A DNA stretch of 64,000 nucleotides from Halanaerobiaceae bacterium ANBcell28 (GCA_037623315.1 JBBJJH010000006.1:62001-126000); one strand, 5' to 3'. Positions 25,560 through 34,807 are shown, numbered from the stretch's first letter. Translations and numbers: made by a program. Notes: generated by a model from the letters alone, not told the origin.

Positions 25560-26975
25560 ATGGCAGTTGATGAAAATAAAATTGCTTCTATAGTTGAAGC
25601 AGTTCTGAAAAATATGCAAGACACCCCTGTCTCTAAGAATACTCCTACTGCTAGTAAAGCAAGAGGGGGAAGGGGTATATTCTCTGATCTGGAAACAGCT
25701 GTTAGTATAGCTGTTGATGCTCAAAAGAAATTAAAAGAACTAAGCAAAGAAAAGAAGAAAGAAATTATAAAAAAGATTCGCAAAACAAGTGTTGATAATG
25801 CTGAGAAATTAGCTAAAATGGCAGTAGATCTAACAGGATTAGGCCGTCCAGAAGATAAAAAAGCTAAAATAATTAATTCAGCCACATTAACACCTGGAAT
25901 TGAAGATATAAAATCAGAAGTAATAAGTGGTGATGATGGACTTACTTTAGTGGAAAATGTACCAGTAGGTTTTGTTGTTTTGATAGCTCCAACTACTCAT
26001 CCAATAGCTCAAATTGTAAACCATGTAATATGTATGGTGGCAGCTGGAAACTCTACATTTATTTGTCCACATCCAAGGGCTCAGGAAGCTACTCGAGAGA
26101 TTATTAGAGTACTTAATGATGCAATTGTAGAAGCTGGTGGACCAGAGAATATAGTTGTGGCTCTAGATAGAGTGAGTTTAGAAGAAGTAGATAAAGTATG
26201 CAAACACGAGAAAACAAAGATGATTGTTGCAGCAGGTGGACCTGCTGTTGTTAATATGGCTTTAAGCAGTGGTAAAAAAGCTATTGCAGCCGGACCAGGA
26301 AATCCGCCAGTATTAGTAGATGAAACTGCTGATATTGCTAAAGCAGCCAGAGATATAATAGCTGGTGCTACTTTTGATAACAATATTCTATGTATTGCAG
26401 AAAAAGAAATATTTGTAGTTGATTCTGTAGCAGATCAACTAATTAGGGAACTGGAAAAAAACAGTTCGTATATTTTAAAGGGTGCTGAAATAAACAAAGT
26501 AACTGATTTAGTAACAAAAGATGCTGATCATGTTAATCCTGATTATGTTGGTAAAAATGCTGACTTAATTTTAGGAGATGCAGGTATCAATGTTTCAGTA
26601 GATACTAGAGCAGCTATTATGGATGTTTCATTTGATCATCCCCTTGTTAAAATAGAACAAATGCTTCCAGTTTTACCACTAGTAAGAGTTAATGATTTTG
26701 AAGATGGCTTGCTAAAGGCTTTGGAAGCAGAAAAACATTGTGGTCATACAGCAATGTTACATTCCAATAATCTTAAAAGAATTGCTAAGTTTTCTAGAGA
26801 AATGGATGTTACCATAGCAGTAGTAAATGGACCTTCTTATGCTGGTCTTGATGTAGAAGGTGATAGTAATTATACACATACTATTGCTGAACCTACATTT
26901 GAGGGTATCTGTACTCCTAAAAGTTTTACTAGAGAAATTAGATGTTCTATTTGTGGAGGAATTAAGTTTGCCTAA
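25560..26975 (+). CDS. pduP: CoA-acylating aldehyde dehydrogenase, PduP-like
   Basis: Oxidises the aldehyde to acyl-CoA with NAD+; here L-lactaldehyde to lactyl-CoA is expected. 471 residues from ATG 25560. Residues 1-22 (MAVDENKIASIVEAVLKNMQ) are an amphipathic encapsulation helix, followed by a Ser/Pro/Thr linker. The catalytic cysteine lies in DNNILCIAEKEIF, and the NAD-binding loop in AGPGNPPVLVD. The C-terminal region holds conserved HCGHTAMLHS and EPTFEG. It is a BMC-associated acylating enzyme rather than a general aldehyde dehydrogenase. It sits between the vertex protein and PduS. Confidence 0.94.
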   Translation: MAVDENKIASIVEAVLKNMQDTPVSKNTPTASKARGGRGIFSDLETAVSIAVDAQKKLKELSKEKKKEIIKKIRKTSVDNAEKLAKMAVDLTGLGRPEDKKAKIINSATLTPGIEDIKSEVISGDDGLTLVENVPVGFVVLIAPTTHPIAQIVNHVICMVAAGNSTFICPHPRAQEATREIIRVLNDAIVEAGGPENIVVALDRVSLEEVDKVCKHEKTKMIVAAGGPAVVNMALSSGKKAIAAGPGNPPVLVDETADIAKAARDIIAGATFDNNILCIAEKEIFVVDSVADQLIRELEKNSSYILKGAEINKVTDLVTKDADHVNPDYVGKNADLILGDAGINVSVDTRAAIMDVSFDHPLVKIEQMLPVLPLVRVNDFEDGLLKALEAEKHCGHTAMLHSNNLKRIAKFSREMDVTIAVVNGPSYAGLDVEGDSNYTHTIAEPTFEGICTPKSFTREIRCSICGGIKFA

Positions 26976-27033
26976 GGCAAATATTTTATATTTTCTTCAT
27001 TCATAAAAAAGTCTAAACCAGGGAGGTGAGCGG

Positions 27034-28356
27034 ATGAGTGCCGAAAAAATACTTGAGAAAGTTAGAGATGCTGGAGTAATTGGGGCTGGTGGAGCTGGTT
27101 TCCCAACACATGTGAAACTTAATGCTGAAGTTGATACTGTAATTGTGAACGGTGCTGAGTGTGAGCCATTGCTACGAGTAGATCAAGAATTAATGGCCAA
27201 AGAAAGGGATAGATTCTTAAGTGGTTTGGAGTTTGTTCGGGAGTCAACAGGTGCTAAAGAAGTTATCATAGCATTAAAATCTAAATATAAAGAAGTAATA
27301 AAAAAATTAGAAGAACTTATTCCTAAGCATAAAAATTTCAGTATATATCAATTAGACGATTTTTATCCAGCAGGTGATGAACAGCAGATAGTTTATGATG
27401 TCACAGGTAGAATTGTTCCAGAGGGTGGGATACCTTTAATGGCTGGTGTTGTTGTAATTAACGTTGAAACTATTATTAATGTTGATAATGCGATTAAAGG
27501 GATAAGTGTTAGTGATAAATATCTTACTATTGGAGGAGCTGTAAAAAAACCGATTACTGTCCTATTGCCGATTGGTACAAAAATTAGAGACATCTTGCAC
27601 TTAGCTGGTGGTCCTACTGTAGATGAATACAAATTAATAGATGGTGGACCAATGATGGGGAGAATAGTATCTCCTGATGATTTTGTTGCTAAAACAACAA
27701 AAGGTATTTTAGTATTACCTAGCAATCATAATATTATATTAAATAAAACTACACCCATAGCTTCGTCTGTGAAAAGAGCCATGTCTGCCTGTTGCCAATG
27801 TCGAGCATGTACCGATGTCTGTCCTAGATTTCTACTGGGACATTCTATTGAACCACACAAAATAATGAGGGCTATTAATTATGGAATAGATACAGATTCC
27901 AATTCTATTACTAAAGCCATGCTTTGTTGTGAATGTGGTGTTTGCGATACCTGGGGTTGTCCAATGGGATTATCACCTCGAAATATAAATATAGAGTTAA
28001 AGAAAGAACTAGCAAAGGGAAATTACAAAAATACTCATAAAGAGAGTCCTGTAGAGACTCATCCTATGAGAGAATATAGAAAAGTTCCTGTAAAACGTTT
28101 GATAAAGAGACTAGGAATAGCTGATTATGATTTAGCAGCTCCTATAAGTGAAGTTGACTTTAAACCTGAGATAATTGAATTAGCACTTAGTCAACATATT
28201 GGTGCTCCTGCTAAAGCAATGGTGAATGTTGGTGATCGTGTAAATAAAGGACAATTAATTGCGAAGATACCGGATAATTCTTTAGGAGCTAATATACATG
28301 CAGGTATTACAGGAACTGTTAAATCAGTTGGAGATAGTATTATTATAGAGAGGTGA
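27034..28356 (+). CDS. pduS: PduS-like flavin/Fe-S electron-transfer protein (RnfC family)
   Basis: 440 residues. The N-terminal half is the RnfC/Nqo1-type nucleotide- and flavin-binding fold (GVIGAGGAGFPTHVKL, NGAECEPLL). Two 4Fe-4S motifs follow: CCQCRACTDVCP (~residues 250-261) and CCECGVCDTWGCP (~289-301). The C-terminus has the sandwich hybrid motif (IGAPAKAMVNVGDRVNKGQ). In Pdu compartments PduS uses NADH and is linked to cobalamin reduction and possibly NAD+ recycling. Since no B12 enzyme is in this operon, NADH re-oxidation or electron export through the adjacent Fe-S trimer is the likelier job. It overlaps the next gene's leader by only a few bases. Confidence 0.92.
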   Translation: MSAEKILEKVRDAGVIGAGGAGFPTHVKLNAEVDTVIVNGAECEPLLRVDQELMAKERDRFLSGLEFVRESTGAKEVIIALKSKYKEVIKKLEELIPKHKNFSIYQLDDFYPAGDEQQIVYDVTGRIVPEGGIPLMAGVVVINVETIINVDNAIKGISVSDKYLTIGGAVKKPITVLLPIGTKIRDILHLAGGPTVDEYKLIDGGPMMGRIVSPDDFVAKTTKGILVLPSNHNIILNKTTPIASSVKRAMSACCQCRACTDVCPRFLLGHSIEPHKIMRAINYGIDTDSNSITKAMLCCECGVCDTWGCPMGLSPRNINIELKKELAKGNYKNTHKESPVETHPMREYRKVPVKRLIKRLGIADYDLAAPISEVDFKPEIIELALSQHIGAPAKAMVNVGDRVNKGQLIAKIPDNSLGANIHAGITGTVKSVGDSIIIER

Positions 28357-28361
28357 GAGAT

Positions 28362-28910
28362 ATGAAAAAGGCTGTTGGCTTACTGGAATTTAATAGTATT
28401 GCTGCTGGTGTAGAAGTGATAGATACAGTTATCAAATCAGCAGAAATTAAGCTAATCCAGGCACTGCCTGTTTGTCCAGGGAAATATATTGCTATGTTCC
28501 ATGGTGATGTAGGTTCTGTTCAAAGCGCTATAGAGACAGGTGAAACACTTTGTAAAGATCTTATGGTAGATAGTTTTATTTTAGCCAATATCCATGATGA
28601 TCTAATACCAGCATTAAGCGGCACTACAGAAATTTCAGAAATAAAAGCCCTTGGTATAATAGAGACCTTCTCTGTTGCTTCTGGGATTGTAGCAGCTGAT
28701 ATTGCTGTTAAAACTGCACAAGTAGAACTTATAGAAGTAAGAACTGCCAGAGGAATGGGTGGTAAAGCTACTGTCTATTTCACTGGTGATGTTGCTTCAG
28801 TTAAAATGGCAGTAGATGCTGCAGTTCGCTCTGTTGGCGAAGAAGGCATGCTGGTTAATAAGACAGTGATTCCTTCTGTCCACAAAGATCTCCAGGATCA
28901 TATTATATAG
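28362..28910 (+). CDS. pduT: PduT-like tandem BMC shell protein with Fe-S cysteine
   Basis: 182 residues from ATG 28362 (site GAGAGGTGA). Two BMC domains: AVGLLEFNSIAAGVEVIDTV and, from ~residue 95, ALGIIETFSVASGIVAADIA. Cys38 in LPVCPGKYIAMF lies at the same place as the PduT cysteine that binds a 4Fe-4S cluster at the trimer centre, so one cluster per trimer is likely. It follows PduS directly, and the PduS-PduT pair is thought to pass electrons across the shell. The assignment rests on domain order and this cysteine. Confidence 0.92.
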   Translation: MKKAVGLLEFNSIAAGVEVIDTVIKSAEIKLIQALPVCPGKYIAMFHGDVGSVQSAIETGETLCKDLMVDSFILANIHDDLIPALSGTTEISEIKALGIIETFSVASGIVAADIAVKTAQVELIEVRTARGMGGKATVYFTGDVASVKMAVDAAVRSVGEEGMLVNKTVIPSVHKDLQDHII

Positions 28911-28923
28911 GAGTGATATATTA

Positions 28924-30117
28924 ATGAATGTTTTTGTCTTAAATAGTGGTGGTTCTTCTGTTAAATTTAAATTTCTAAAAATGCCTGAAGAAGAATTACT
29001 TGCAAGTGGTAAAGTTGAGAGACTGGGTAAAGAAGATGCAATCTTTCATTTTGCGTATGGAAATAATGAAGTAAAGAGAAGCCTATCCATTAAAAATCAT
29101 AAAGAAGCTATATTTTTAATTTTAAAGAATCTAATTGATAAAGATAAAGGAATTATAAATACTTATAATGAGATAGATGCTGTAGGTCATAGAGTAGTAC
29201 ATGCAGGGGAAAAATTTACTGCTTCAGTAGTAATTGATGATCAAGTTATAAATGCAATTAAAGAATGTTTTGATCTCGCTCCTTTGCATAACCCACCTAA
29301 TGTAACAGGAATTGAAATATTTAAAGATATTTTGCCTGATACTAAGATGGTAGCTGTCTTTGATAATGCTTTTCATGTTGATATTGAAGACTATGTTCGA
29401 ACTTATGCAATTCCATATAAGTATTACGAAAAATATGGTGTTCGCAGATATGGTTTTCACGGTATAACATTTGAATATATGACCGGGAAAGCTGCAGAAA
29501 TACTTGATAGAAATCTAGATGATTTGAAATTAGTATCTTTAATGATGGGTAGTGGATGTACTGCTAATGCTTTTAAAGAAGGAAAGTCTGTAGAGGTTAG
29601 TACTGGTTTTACTCCTTTAGAAGGATTGGTACAATCAACACGTTCAGGTGATCTTGACCCAGCAGCAATTTTATATATTATGAAAAAAGAAAATTTATCT
29701 GCTGAAGAAATGGATAGAATATTAAATAAAGAAAGCGGTTGGCTTGGTATTTCCGGAGTAAGTAATGACCTAAGAGAAATTATAGAAGAAAGTGATAAAG
29801 GTGTTAAGCTAGCAAAGTTGGCTTTAGAAACTACTGCTCATCGAGCCAAAAAATATGTTGGAGCTTATTCTGCTGTAATGGGTGGTATAGATGCTTTGGT
29901 TTTTTCAGGTGGCGTAGGTGAGAATTGTGCCTTGTTAAGAGAGAAGATAGTATCAGAGCTTAAATTTTTAGGCCTGGAAATTGATGAAGACTTAAATAAT
30001 AATCTTTCTGGTGAAGGTATAATTTCTACTAAAGATTCATCTGTTAAAATTATTGTTGTTAATACTGATGAAGAAGTGGTTATTGCTAGAGATACCTATA
30101 CATTGGTGAGGGGGTAA
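28924..30117 (+). CDS. BMC-associated acetate-kinase homologue with altered active site (probable lactyl-phosphate kinase)
   Basis: 397 residues, acetate kinase family (MNVFVLNSGGSSVKFKF, HRVVHAGEKF, VFDNAFHVDI, STRSGDLDP, FSGGVGENCALLR). In the compartment pathway it should turn acyl-phosphate plus ADP into acid plus ATP. It aligns without gaps over the first 220 residues with the acetate kinase at 51732-52919. However, it has F183, M207 and S210 where that enzyme has H183, H207 and N210 (FHGITF for FHGTSH; MMGSG for HLGNG). These are conserved residues in acetate, propionate and PduW kinases. The changes suggest a different acyl group, lactate being the obvious candidate, or altered catalysis. 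Phosphate-binding and ATP motifs look intact. Confidence 0.9.
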   Translation: MNVFVLNSGGSSVKFKFLKMPEEELLASGKVERLGKEDAIFHFAYGNNEVKRSLSIKNHKEAIFLILKNLIDKDKGIINTYNEIDAVGHRVVHAGEKFTASVVIDDQVINAIKECFDLAPLHNPPNVTGIEIFKDILPDTKMVAVFDNAFHVDIEDYVRTYAIPYKYYEKYGVRRYGFHGITFEYMTGKAAEILDRNLDDLKLVSLMMGSGCTANAFKEGKSVEVSTGFTPLEGLVQSTRSGDLDPAAILYIMKKENLSAEEMDRILNKESGWLGISGVSNDLREIIEESDKGVKLAKLALETTAHRAKKYVGAYSAVMGGIDALVFSGGVGENCALLREKIVSELKFLGLEIDEDLNNNLSGEGIISTKDSSVKIIVVNTDEEVVIARDTYTLVRG

Positions 30118-30121
30118 ACTC

Positions 30122-31555
30122 ATGGCAAAGGAAATAAATTTACTGGCTGTTGATTTGGGAGCATCAAATGGTAGAACAATTCTGGGAAAATTCGACGGTA
30201 AAAAACTGGAATTGGAAGTTACTCATAATTTCCCCAATGGCGGAGAATATATTGGAGATAATTTTTATTGGAATATCCTTGGGCTTTATTCAGAAATAAA
30301 AACTGGTTTAAAGAAAGCAGTAGAAATTTCTGATGGAGATATAATAAGTATGGGTATTGATACCTGGGGAGTTGATTATGGTCTATTAGATAAGAATGGT
30401 GACCTTTTATCTATGCCTTATCATTATAGAGATAGTCGTACAAATGATATGGAAGCAAAGGTTTTTGAAAAGATAGACAGGGAAAAAGTCTATCAGGAAA
30501 CTGGAATTCAATTTATGGCGATTAATACACTATATCAAATATATACTGATCTAATAAACCGTCCATGGGTTTTGGATAGTACAGAGTCTTTCTTATTTAT
30601 TCCAGACTTATTAAATTATTTTTTAACTGCTAAAAAGTATAATGAACTGACTATTGCCTCTACATCACAAATGTTTAATCCTCATACTAATAAGTGGTCA
30701 GATGAGATTTTTGAAAAATTAGATCTACCTATTGAAATAATGCAGGAAATTATACAACCTGGAAATAAGATAGGAAATTTATTGGAAAACGTCAAAAAAG
30801 AATGTGCTATTAATAATGAGATCTCAGTAATAGCTGTAGGAAGTCATGATACAGCATCAGCTGTAGCAGCAACACCTTTGATAGGTGAAAATAGCATTTA
30901 TATATCCAGTGGTACCTGGTCTTTATTAGGAATTGAATTAGATGAACCACTTATTAATAAGAAGTCCCTTGAAGAGAATTTTACAAATGAATTAGGGGTT
31001 GGGGGTAAAGTACGATATTTAAAAAACATTACAGGTTTATGGCTCATTCAGGAGTGTAAACGAATATGGGATAGAGAGGGTTTAAATCTTTCATATTCTG
31101 AGATAAGTAAGGCTGCTGAAGAAGCAGAGGCATTTATTTATCGAGTAAATCCTGATGATCCATTATTTGTAGCTCCAGATAATATGGTTGAAGCTATTAA
31201 AGAATATTGCCGTAAAACAGATCAAAAGATACCTGAAACAGTAGGGGAGATAGCTAGAGGTATCTATGAAAGTCTTGCTTTTGCTTATGGTTCTGTTATT
31301 GATAGACTTGAAGAAATGCTTGATAAAGAAATAAATACAATTAATATGGTTGGTGGCGGAATACAGGCTGAGATTTTATGTCAATATACTGCAGATTTAA
31401 CATCCCGAAGGGTTTTGGCAGGGCCTATAGAAGCTACAGCTATAGGAAATATTTTAACACAATTGATTGGATTAGGTGAAGTAAGAGACCTAAGTGAAGC
31501 TAGAGAAATTGTTCGTAACTCAATTGAATTAAAAGAATACCTGCCTAGAAACTAA
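30122..31555 (+). CDS. rhaB: Rhamnulokinase
   Basis: Phosphorylates L-rhamnulose to L-rhamnulose-1-phosphate with ATP. 477 residues of the FGGY kinase family: N-terminal LLAVDLGASNGRTILGKFDG, GIDTWGVDYGLLD, YHYRDSRTND, then the second-domain ATP motifs GSHDTASAVAATPL, SSGTWSLLGIE and MVGGGIQAEILCQYTAD. The DTWGVD and HDTASA motifs are typical of rhamnulokinase rather than xylulo- or glycerol kinase. It lies 4 bp after the acyl kinase gene. It probably acts in the cytoplasm; no encapsulation helix is visible. Confidence 0.92.
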   Translation: MAKEINLLAVDLGASNGRTILGKFDGKKLELEVTHNFPNGGEYIGDNFYWNILGLYSEIKTGLKKAVEISDGDIISMGIDTWGVDYGLLDKNGDLLSMPYHYRDSRTNDMEAKVFEKIDREKVYQETGIQFMAINTLYQIYTDLINRPWVLDSTESFLFIPDLLNYFLTAKKYNELTIASTSQMFNPHTNKWSDEIFEKLDLPIEIMQEIIQPGNKIGNLLENVKKECAINNEISVIAVGSHDTASAVAATPLIGENSIYISSGTWSLLGIELDEPLINKKSLEENFTNELGVGGKVRYLKNITGLWLIQECKRIWDREGLNLSYSEISKAAEEAEAFIYRVNPDDPLFVAPDNMVEAIKEYCRKTDQKIPETVGEIARGIYESLAFAYGSVIDRLEEMLDKEINTINMVGGGIQAEILCQYTADLTSRRVLAGPIEATAIGNILTQLIGLGEVRDLSEAREIVRNSIELKEYLPRN

Positions 31556-31653
31556 GGTAGTTTAAGTAATAGATAGCTTGCAGAAAATATAAATTTTTCT
31601 GGAGCTAATAAATGTACTTTTGCAATGATGATTAAGAAAGGGGATATCTTATT

Positions 31654-32019
31654 ATGACTGAGTATGCTGGAAAAAAAGTATGGTTTATTCCTGATGGTTA
31701 CTTACCAGTAAAAAGTAATGGTGACTTTATAAGCCATGAAGCAATTTGTGTTTTAAATACAAGCAAGCAAGATGCTGATATTGATCTTATTTTCTATTTT
31801 GAAGATAGGGATCCTATAAAAGGCTTTAAAGCAAGTTGTCCAGCTGAAAGAACCAATCATATTCGTCTGGATAAAATCGAGAGTAATAAAGGAGAAAAAC
31901 TTCCAACTGGAGTTCCCTATGCTGTTATGGTAGAAAGTAATTCTCCAATTATAGTGCAACATTCTCGAATGGATACAAGCCAAAAAGAACTTGCATTGAT
32001 GTCAACTATAGCTTATTAA
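31654..32019 (+). CDS. ASRT-like (sensory rhodopsin transducer family) protein
   Basis: 121 residues, a compact beta-sandwich family named after the Anabaena sensory rhodopsin transducer. Seen motifs: KKVWFIPDGYLPV, HEAICVLNTS, RTNHIRLDKI and VPYAVMVESNSPIIVQHSRMD. No membrane segment and no rhodopsin gene nearby. The family is widespread in bacteria without rhodopsins, often near sugar genes, and its tetramer may bind sugar-like ligands. It sits between rhaB and rhaA in the BMC operon, so a role in rhamnose sensing or handling is likely but unproven. Confidence 0.8.
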   Translation: MTEYAGKKVWFIPDGYLPVKSNGDFISHEAICVLNTSKQDADIDLIFYFEDRDPIKGFKASCPAERTNHIRLDKIESNKGEKLPTGVPYAVMVESNSPIIVQHSRMDTSQKELALMSTIAY

Positions 32020-32134
32020 TAATCTCTATTATTGAGTTTAGCCATTTGTATTTTTCTAAGCTTTTTTAGCTTTATGACGAAAGTGCTGTTTGGCTAATTT
32101 GTGATAGATGCAAAATTTTAAGGAGGTTTTAGAA

Positions 32135-33397
32135 TTGTATAGTGAAAAACATATACTTAAAGGATTTGACTTAGCAAAAGAATTATATGGAGAATGGGAT
32201 GTAGATATAGATAAGGTATTAGAAAAGCTAGAAAGAGTTTCTGTTTCAATGCATTGCTGGCAGGGAGATGATGTTGGTGGTTTTGAAGATCCTGATGGTA
32301 ATTTAACAGGAGGTATTCAAGCTACTGGTAATCATCCAGGAAAAGCTAAAACACCTAAGCAATTAAGGGCTGATTTGGACAAGGCGTTTTCTTTAATTCC
32401 AGGGAAGCATAAATTAAATCTTCATGCTATCTACCTGGATACAGATGGAAAAAAAGTTGATAGAGATGAAATAGAGCCAGTTCATTTTGAAAAATGGGTA
32501 GAATGGGCTAAAGGGCAGGAAATTGGACTTGATTTCAATCCTACTTTTTTTTCACATGAGAAAGCCGAAGATTTTACTTTAAGCCATCCTGAAAAGGGTA
32601 TCAGGGATTTCTGGATTGAACATGCTAAGAGATCAAGAAAAATAGCCGAGTATTTTGGAAAAGAACTAGGTACTCCTGCTGTAAATAATATCTGGATTCC
32701 TGATGGATATAAAGACGTACCTGTAGATAGATTAGCTCCAAGACAGAGGCTTAAAGATGCTCTAGATGAAATTACTTCTGAAGATATTGATAAGAAATAT
32801 TGTTTAGATGCTGTAGAAAGCAAATTGTTTGGAATAGGATCAGAGAGCTATGTTGTAGGTTCACATGAGTTCTATATGGGGTATTCTATAAAGAATGATA
32901 GTTTACTGTGTTTGGATGCTGGACATTTCCATCCAACTGAAGTGATTTCCAATAAAATATCAGCTTCACTCTTATTTTTAGATGAACTGCTCTTACATGT
33001 AAGTCGTCCTGTTCGTTGGGATAGTGACCATGTTGTTACTCTTGATGATGAGTTAAGGGCAATAGCTGAAGAAATTGTCAGAGGTAACTTCCTTGAAAGA
33101 GTGCATATAGGATTAGATTTCTTTGATGCAAGTATTAATAGGGTAGCTGCCTGGGTTATTGGTACAAGAAATATGCTAAAAGCCCTTTTGATTGCTTTAT
33201 TGGAGCCGACAGATAAGTTAAGAGCACTTGAATTAGAAGGCGACCTTACCTCTAGATTAGCTTTATTGGAAGAATTCAAGGCATATCCATGGCAGGCAGT
33301 ATGGAATTATTATTGTTATAAAAATGATGTTCCTGTAGCTGAAAAGTGGTTAAAAGAAGTACAAGATTATGAAAAAGACGTATTATTAAAACGATAG
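32135..33397 (+). CDS. rhaA: L-rhamnose isomerase
   Basis: Converts L-rhamnose to L-rhamnulose (EC 5.3.1.14), a metal-dependent TIM-barrel enzyme. 420 residues from TTG 32135, eight bases after AAGGAGG; an ATG at 32108 precedes that site and would put it inside the gene. Conserved stretches: [62 protein letters not shown] and [11 protein letters not shown]. Length is normal for the family. It feeds rhaB and the aldolase at the start of the operon. A perfect hairpin follows the stop. Confidence 0.95.
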   Translation: MYSEKHILKGFDLAKELYGEWDVDIDKVLEKLERVSVSMHCWQGDDVGGFEDPDGNLTGGIQATGNHPGKAKTPKQLRADLDKAFSLIPGKHKLNLHAIYLDTDGKKVDRDEIEPVHFEKWVEWAKGQEIGLDFNPTFFSHEKAEDFTLSHPEKGIRDFWIEHAKRSRKIAEYFGKELGTPAVNNIWIPDGYKDVPVDRLAPRQRLKDALDEITSEDIDKKYCLDAVESKLFGIGSESYVVGSHEFYMGYSIKNDSLLCLDAGHFHPTEVISNKISASLLFLDELLLHVSRPVRWDSDHVVTLDDELRAIAEEIVRGNFLERVHIGLDFFDASINRVAAWVIGTRNMLKALLIALLEPTDKLRALELEGDLTSRLALLEEFKAYPWQAVWNYYCYKNDVPVAEKWLKEVQDYEKDVLLKR

Positions 33398-33409
33398 TTT
33401 TTAAAATAG

Positions 33410-33439
33410 GCCTAAAGGTATATGTTCACACCTTTAGGC
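33410..33439 (+). terminator. Hairpin after rhaA (partial terminator or processing site)
   Basis: GCCTAAAGGT (33410-33419) pairs perfectly with ACCTTTAGGC (33430-33439). No T-run follows directly, so it may protect the 3' end or reduce, rather than stop, transcription into the alcohol dehydrogenase gene. Confidence 0.5.
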
Positions 33440-33566
33440 TTAAGATTTAGATTAGTTTTTTTAGAAGTTTTTATCAAAAAAGTTCAAGAAAACTTCGTTT
33501 AAATTCTCTGATTTTGGAGATCTTACGTAAACTAAAACTATATAAGCTTATAAGGAGGAAAAGTTT

Positions 33567-34787
33567 ATGGTTGAAAACAATCAATTAGATCAGATAACAG
33601 ATATTATATCTGAAAGAGTAATAGATGAAATTAATATAGGTCGTTTTTATAAATTTAATATGCCTGCTGATGTATTGGTAGGACCTGGCTCAACAATCAA
33701 ATTAGGTAAAGAAGCAAAAAAATTAGGAAATAAAGCTTTATTAGTTACAGATCAAGGAATTTTGGATTTAGGACTGCATTCTACAACAGTGAAATCTCTG
33801 GAAAAAGAAGGAATAGGTATTGAAATATATGCAGGTGTTAAGCCTGATCCCACAGATGAAGTTGTTTGGGAAGGTGTTAGTTTCGCTCGTGAAAAAAATA
33901 TCGATCTTATTGTTGGTTTGGGTGGTGGTAGTGCCCTGGATGTAGCTAAAGCTATTGCCTTTCTAATGTGTAATGATGGTGAAATAAGCAAATTTGAAGG
34001 AGTCGATAAAATAAGTAATCACAGACTTCCATTAATTGCTATATCGACTACTTCAGGCACAGGTAGTGAAGTTTCTGCTGCAACTGTTGTAACAGATACT
34101 AGATTAAATAAGAAAATGGTTATTAGCAGCCCTTCATTAGTACCTGATATTGCTGTTGTTGATGCTAGGTTAACAAAGGGAATACCATCTAAAATTACTG
34201 CTGCTACTGGTATCGATGTATTAGTTCATGCTATTGAGGCTTATATCTCAAAGAATTCAATAACAATTGCACGAGCATTAGCTTATCATTCTATTCGTTA
34301 TGTAGCTGAAAATTTACCTCTGGCAGTAGGAAATGGTGACGATATGGAAGCTAGACATCGTATGGCTGTTGCTTCCTTAATGGCTGGAATGGCTTTTTCA
34401 AATGTGGGCTTAGGTGCCTGTCATGCTACTGCTCACCAGCTAGGAACTACTTATAAGATTCCCCATGGTGTAGCTAATGCGATTATGCTTCCAACTGTTA
34501 TGGAATACAATTCCCTTGTTTGCAGAAGAAGATTAGGACAAATTGCTGTTGCAATGGGAGAAAGAGTAGAAGGATTAACTGAACGTGAGGCTGCAGAAAA
34601 GGCAATAAAAGCAGTTAGGACTTTAATTAAGGACATAGGAATTCCAGAAAAAATAAGTGACGTAGGTGGTAAAGAAAGTGATATTGAAGCTATGGCAGAA
34701 AATGCTTTGCTTGACCCTACATTAGGTTCTAATCCTCGTCAAACAGATTATGAAGATTTAGTTAATTTGTATAAGAAGGCTTTTTAA
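33567..34787 (+). CDS. Iron-containing alcohol dehydrogenase with encapsulation-type N-terminus (lactaldehyde reductase / PduQ-like)
   Basis: 406 residues. The first ~22 (MVENNQLDQITDIISERVID) form an amphipathic helix absent from free group III alcohol dehydrogenases and like other BMC targeting helices. The NAD loop is GLGGGSALDVAKAIA; metal ligands are in TGIDVLVHAIEAY, CHATAHQLG and KIPHGVANA. The expected reaction is L-lactaldehyde plus NADH to 1,2-propanediol, which regenerates NAD+ for the aldehyde dehydrogenase in the same compartment. It ends the operon; a terminator follows. Confidence 0.9.
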   Translation: MVENNQLDQITDIISERVIDEINIGRFYKFNMPADVLVGPGSTIKLGKEAKKLGNKALLVTDQGILDLGLHSTTVKSLEKEGIGIEIYAGVKPDPTDEVVWEGVSFAREKNIDLIVGLGGGSALDVAKAIAFLMCNDGEISKFEGVDKISNHRLPLIAISTTSGTGSEVSAATVVTDTRLNKKMVISSPSLVPDIAVVDARLTKGIPSKITAATGIDVLVHAIEAYISKNSITIARALAYHSIRYVAENLPLAVGNGDDMEARHRMAVASLMAGMAFSNVGLGACHATAHQLGTTYKIPHGVANAIMLPTVMEYNSLVCRRRLGQIAVAMGERVEGLTEREAAEKAIKAVRTLIKDIGIPEKISDVGGKESDIEAMAENALLDPTLGSNPRQTDYEDLVNLYKKAF

Positions 34788-34807
34788 TTGTAATCAATAT
34801 TTTTCTT

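Noticed and set aside
28924-30117. Second ordinary acetate kinase or butyrate kinase
   Set aside because: It is clearly acetate-kinase-like over its length, but several active-site residues differ, so a plain acetate kinase call would hide the difference.
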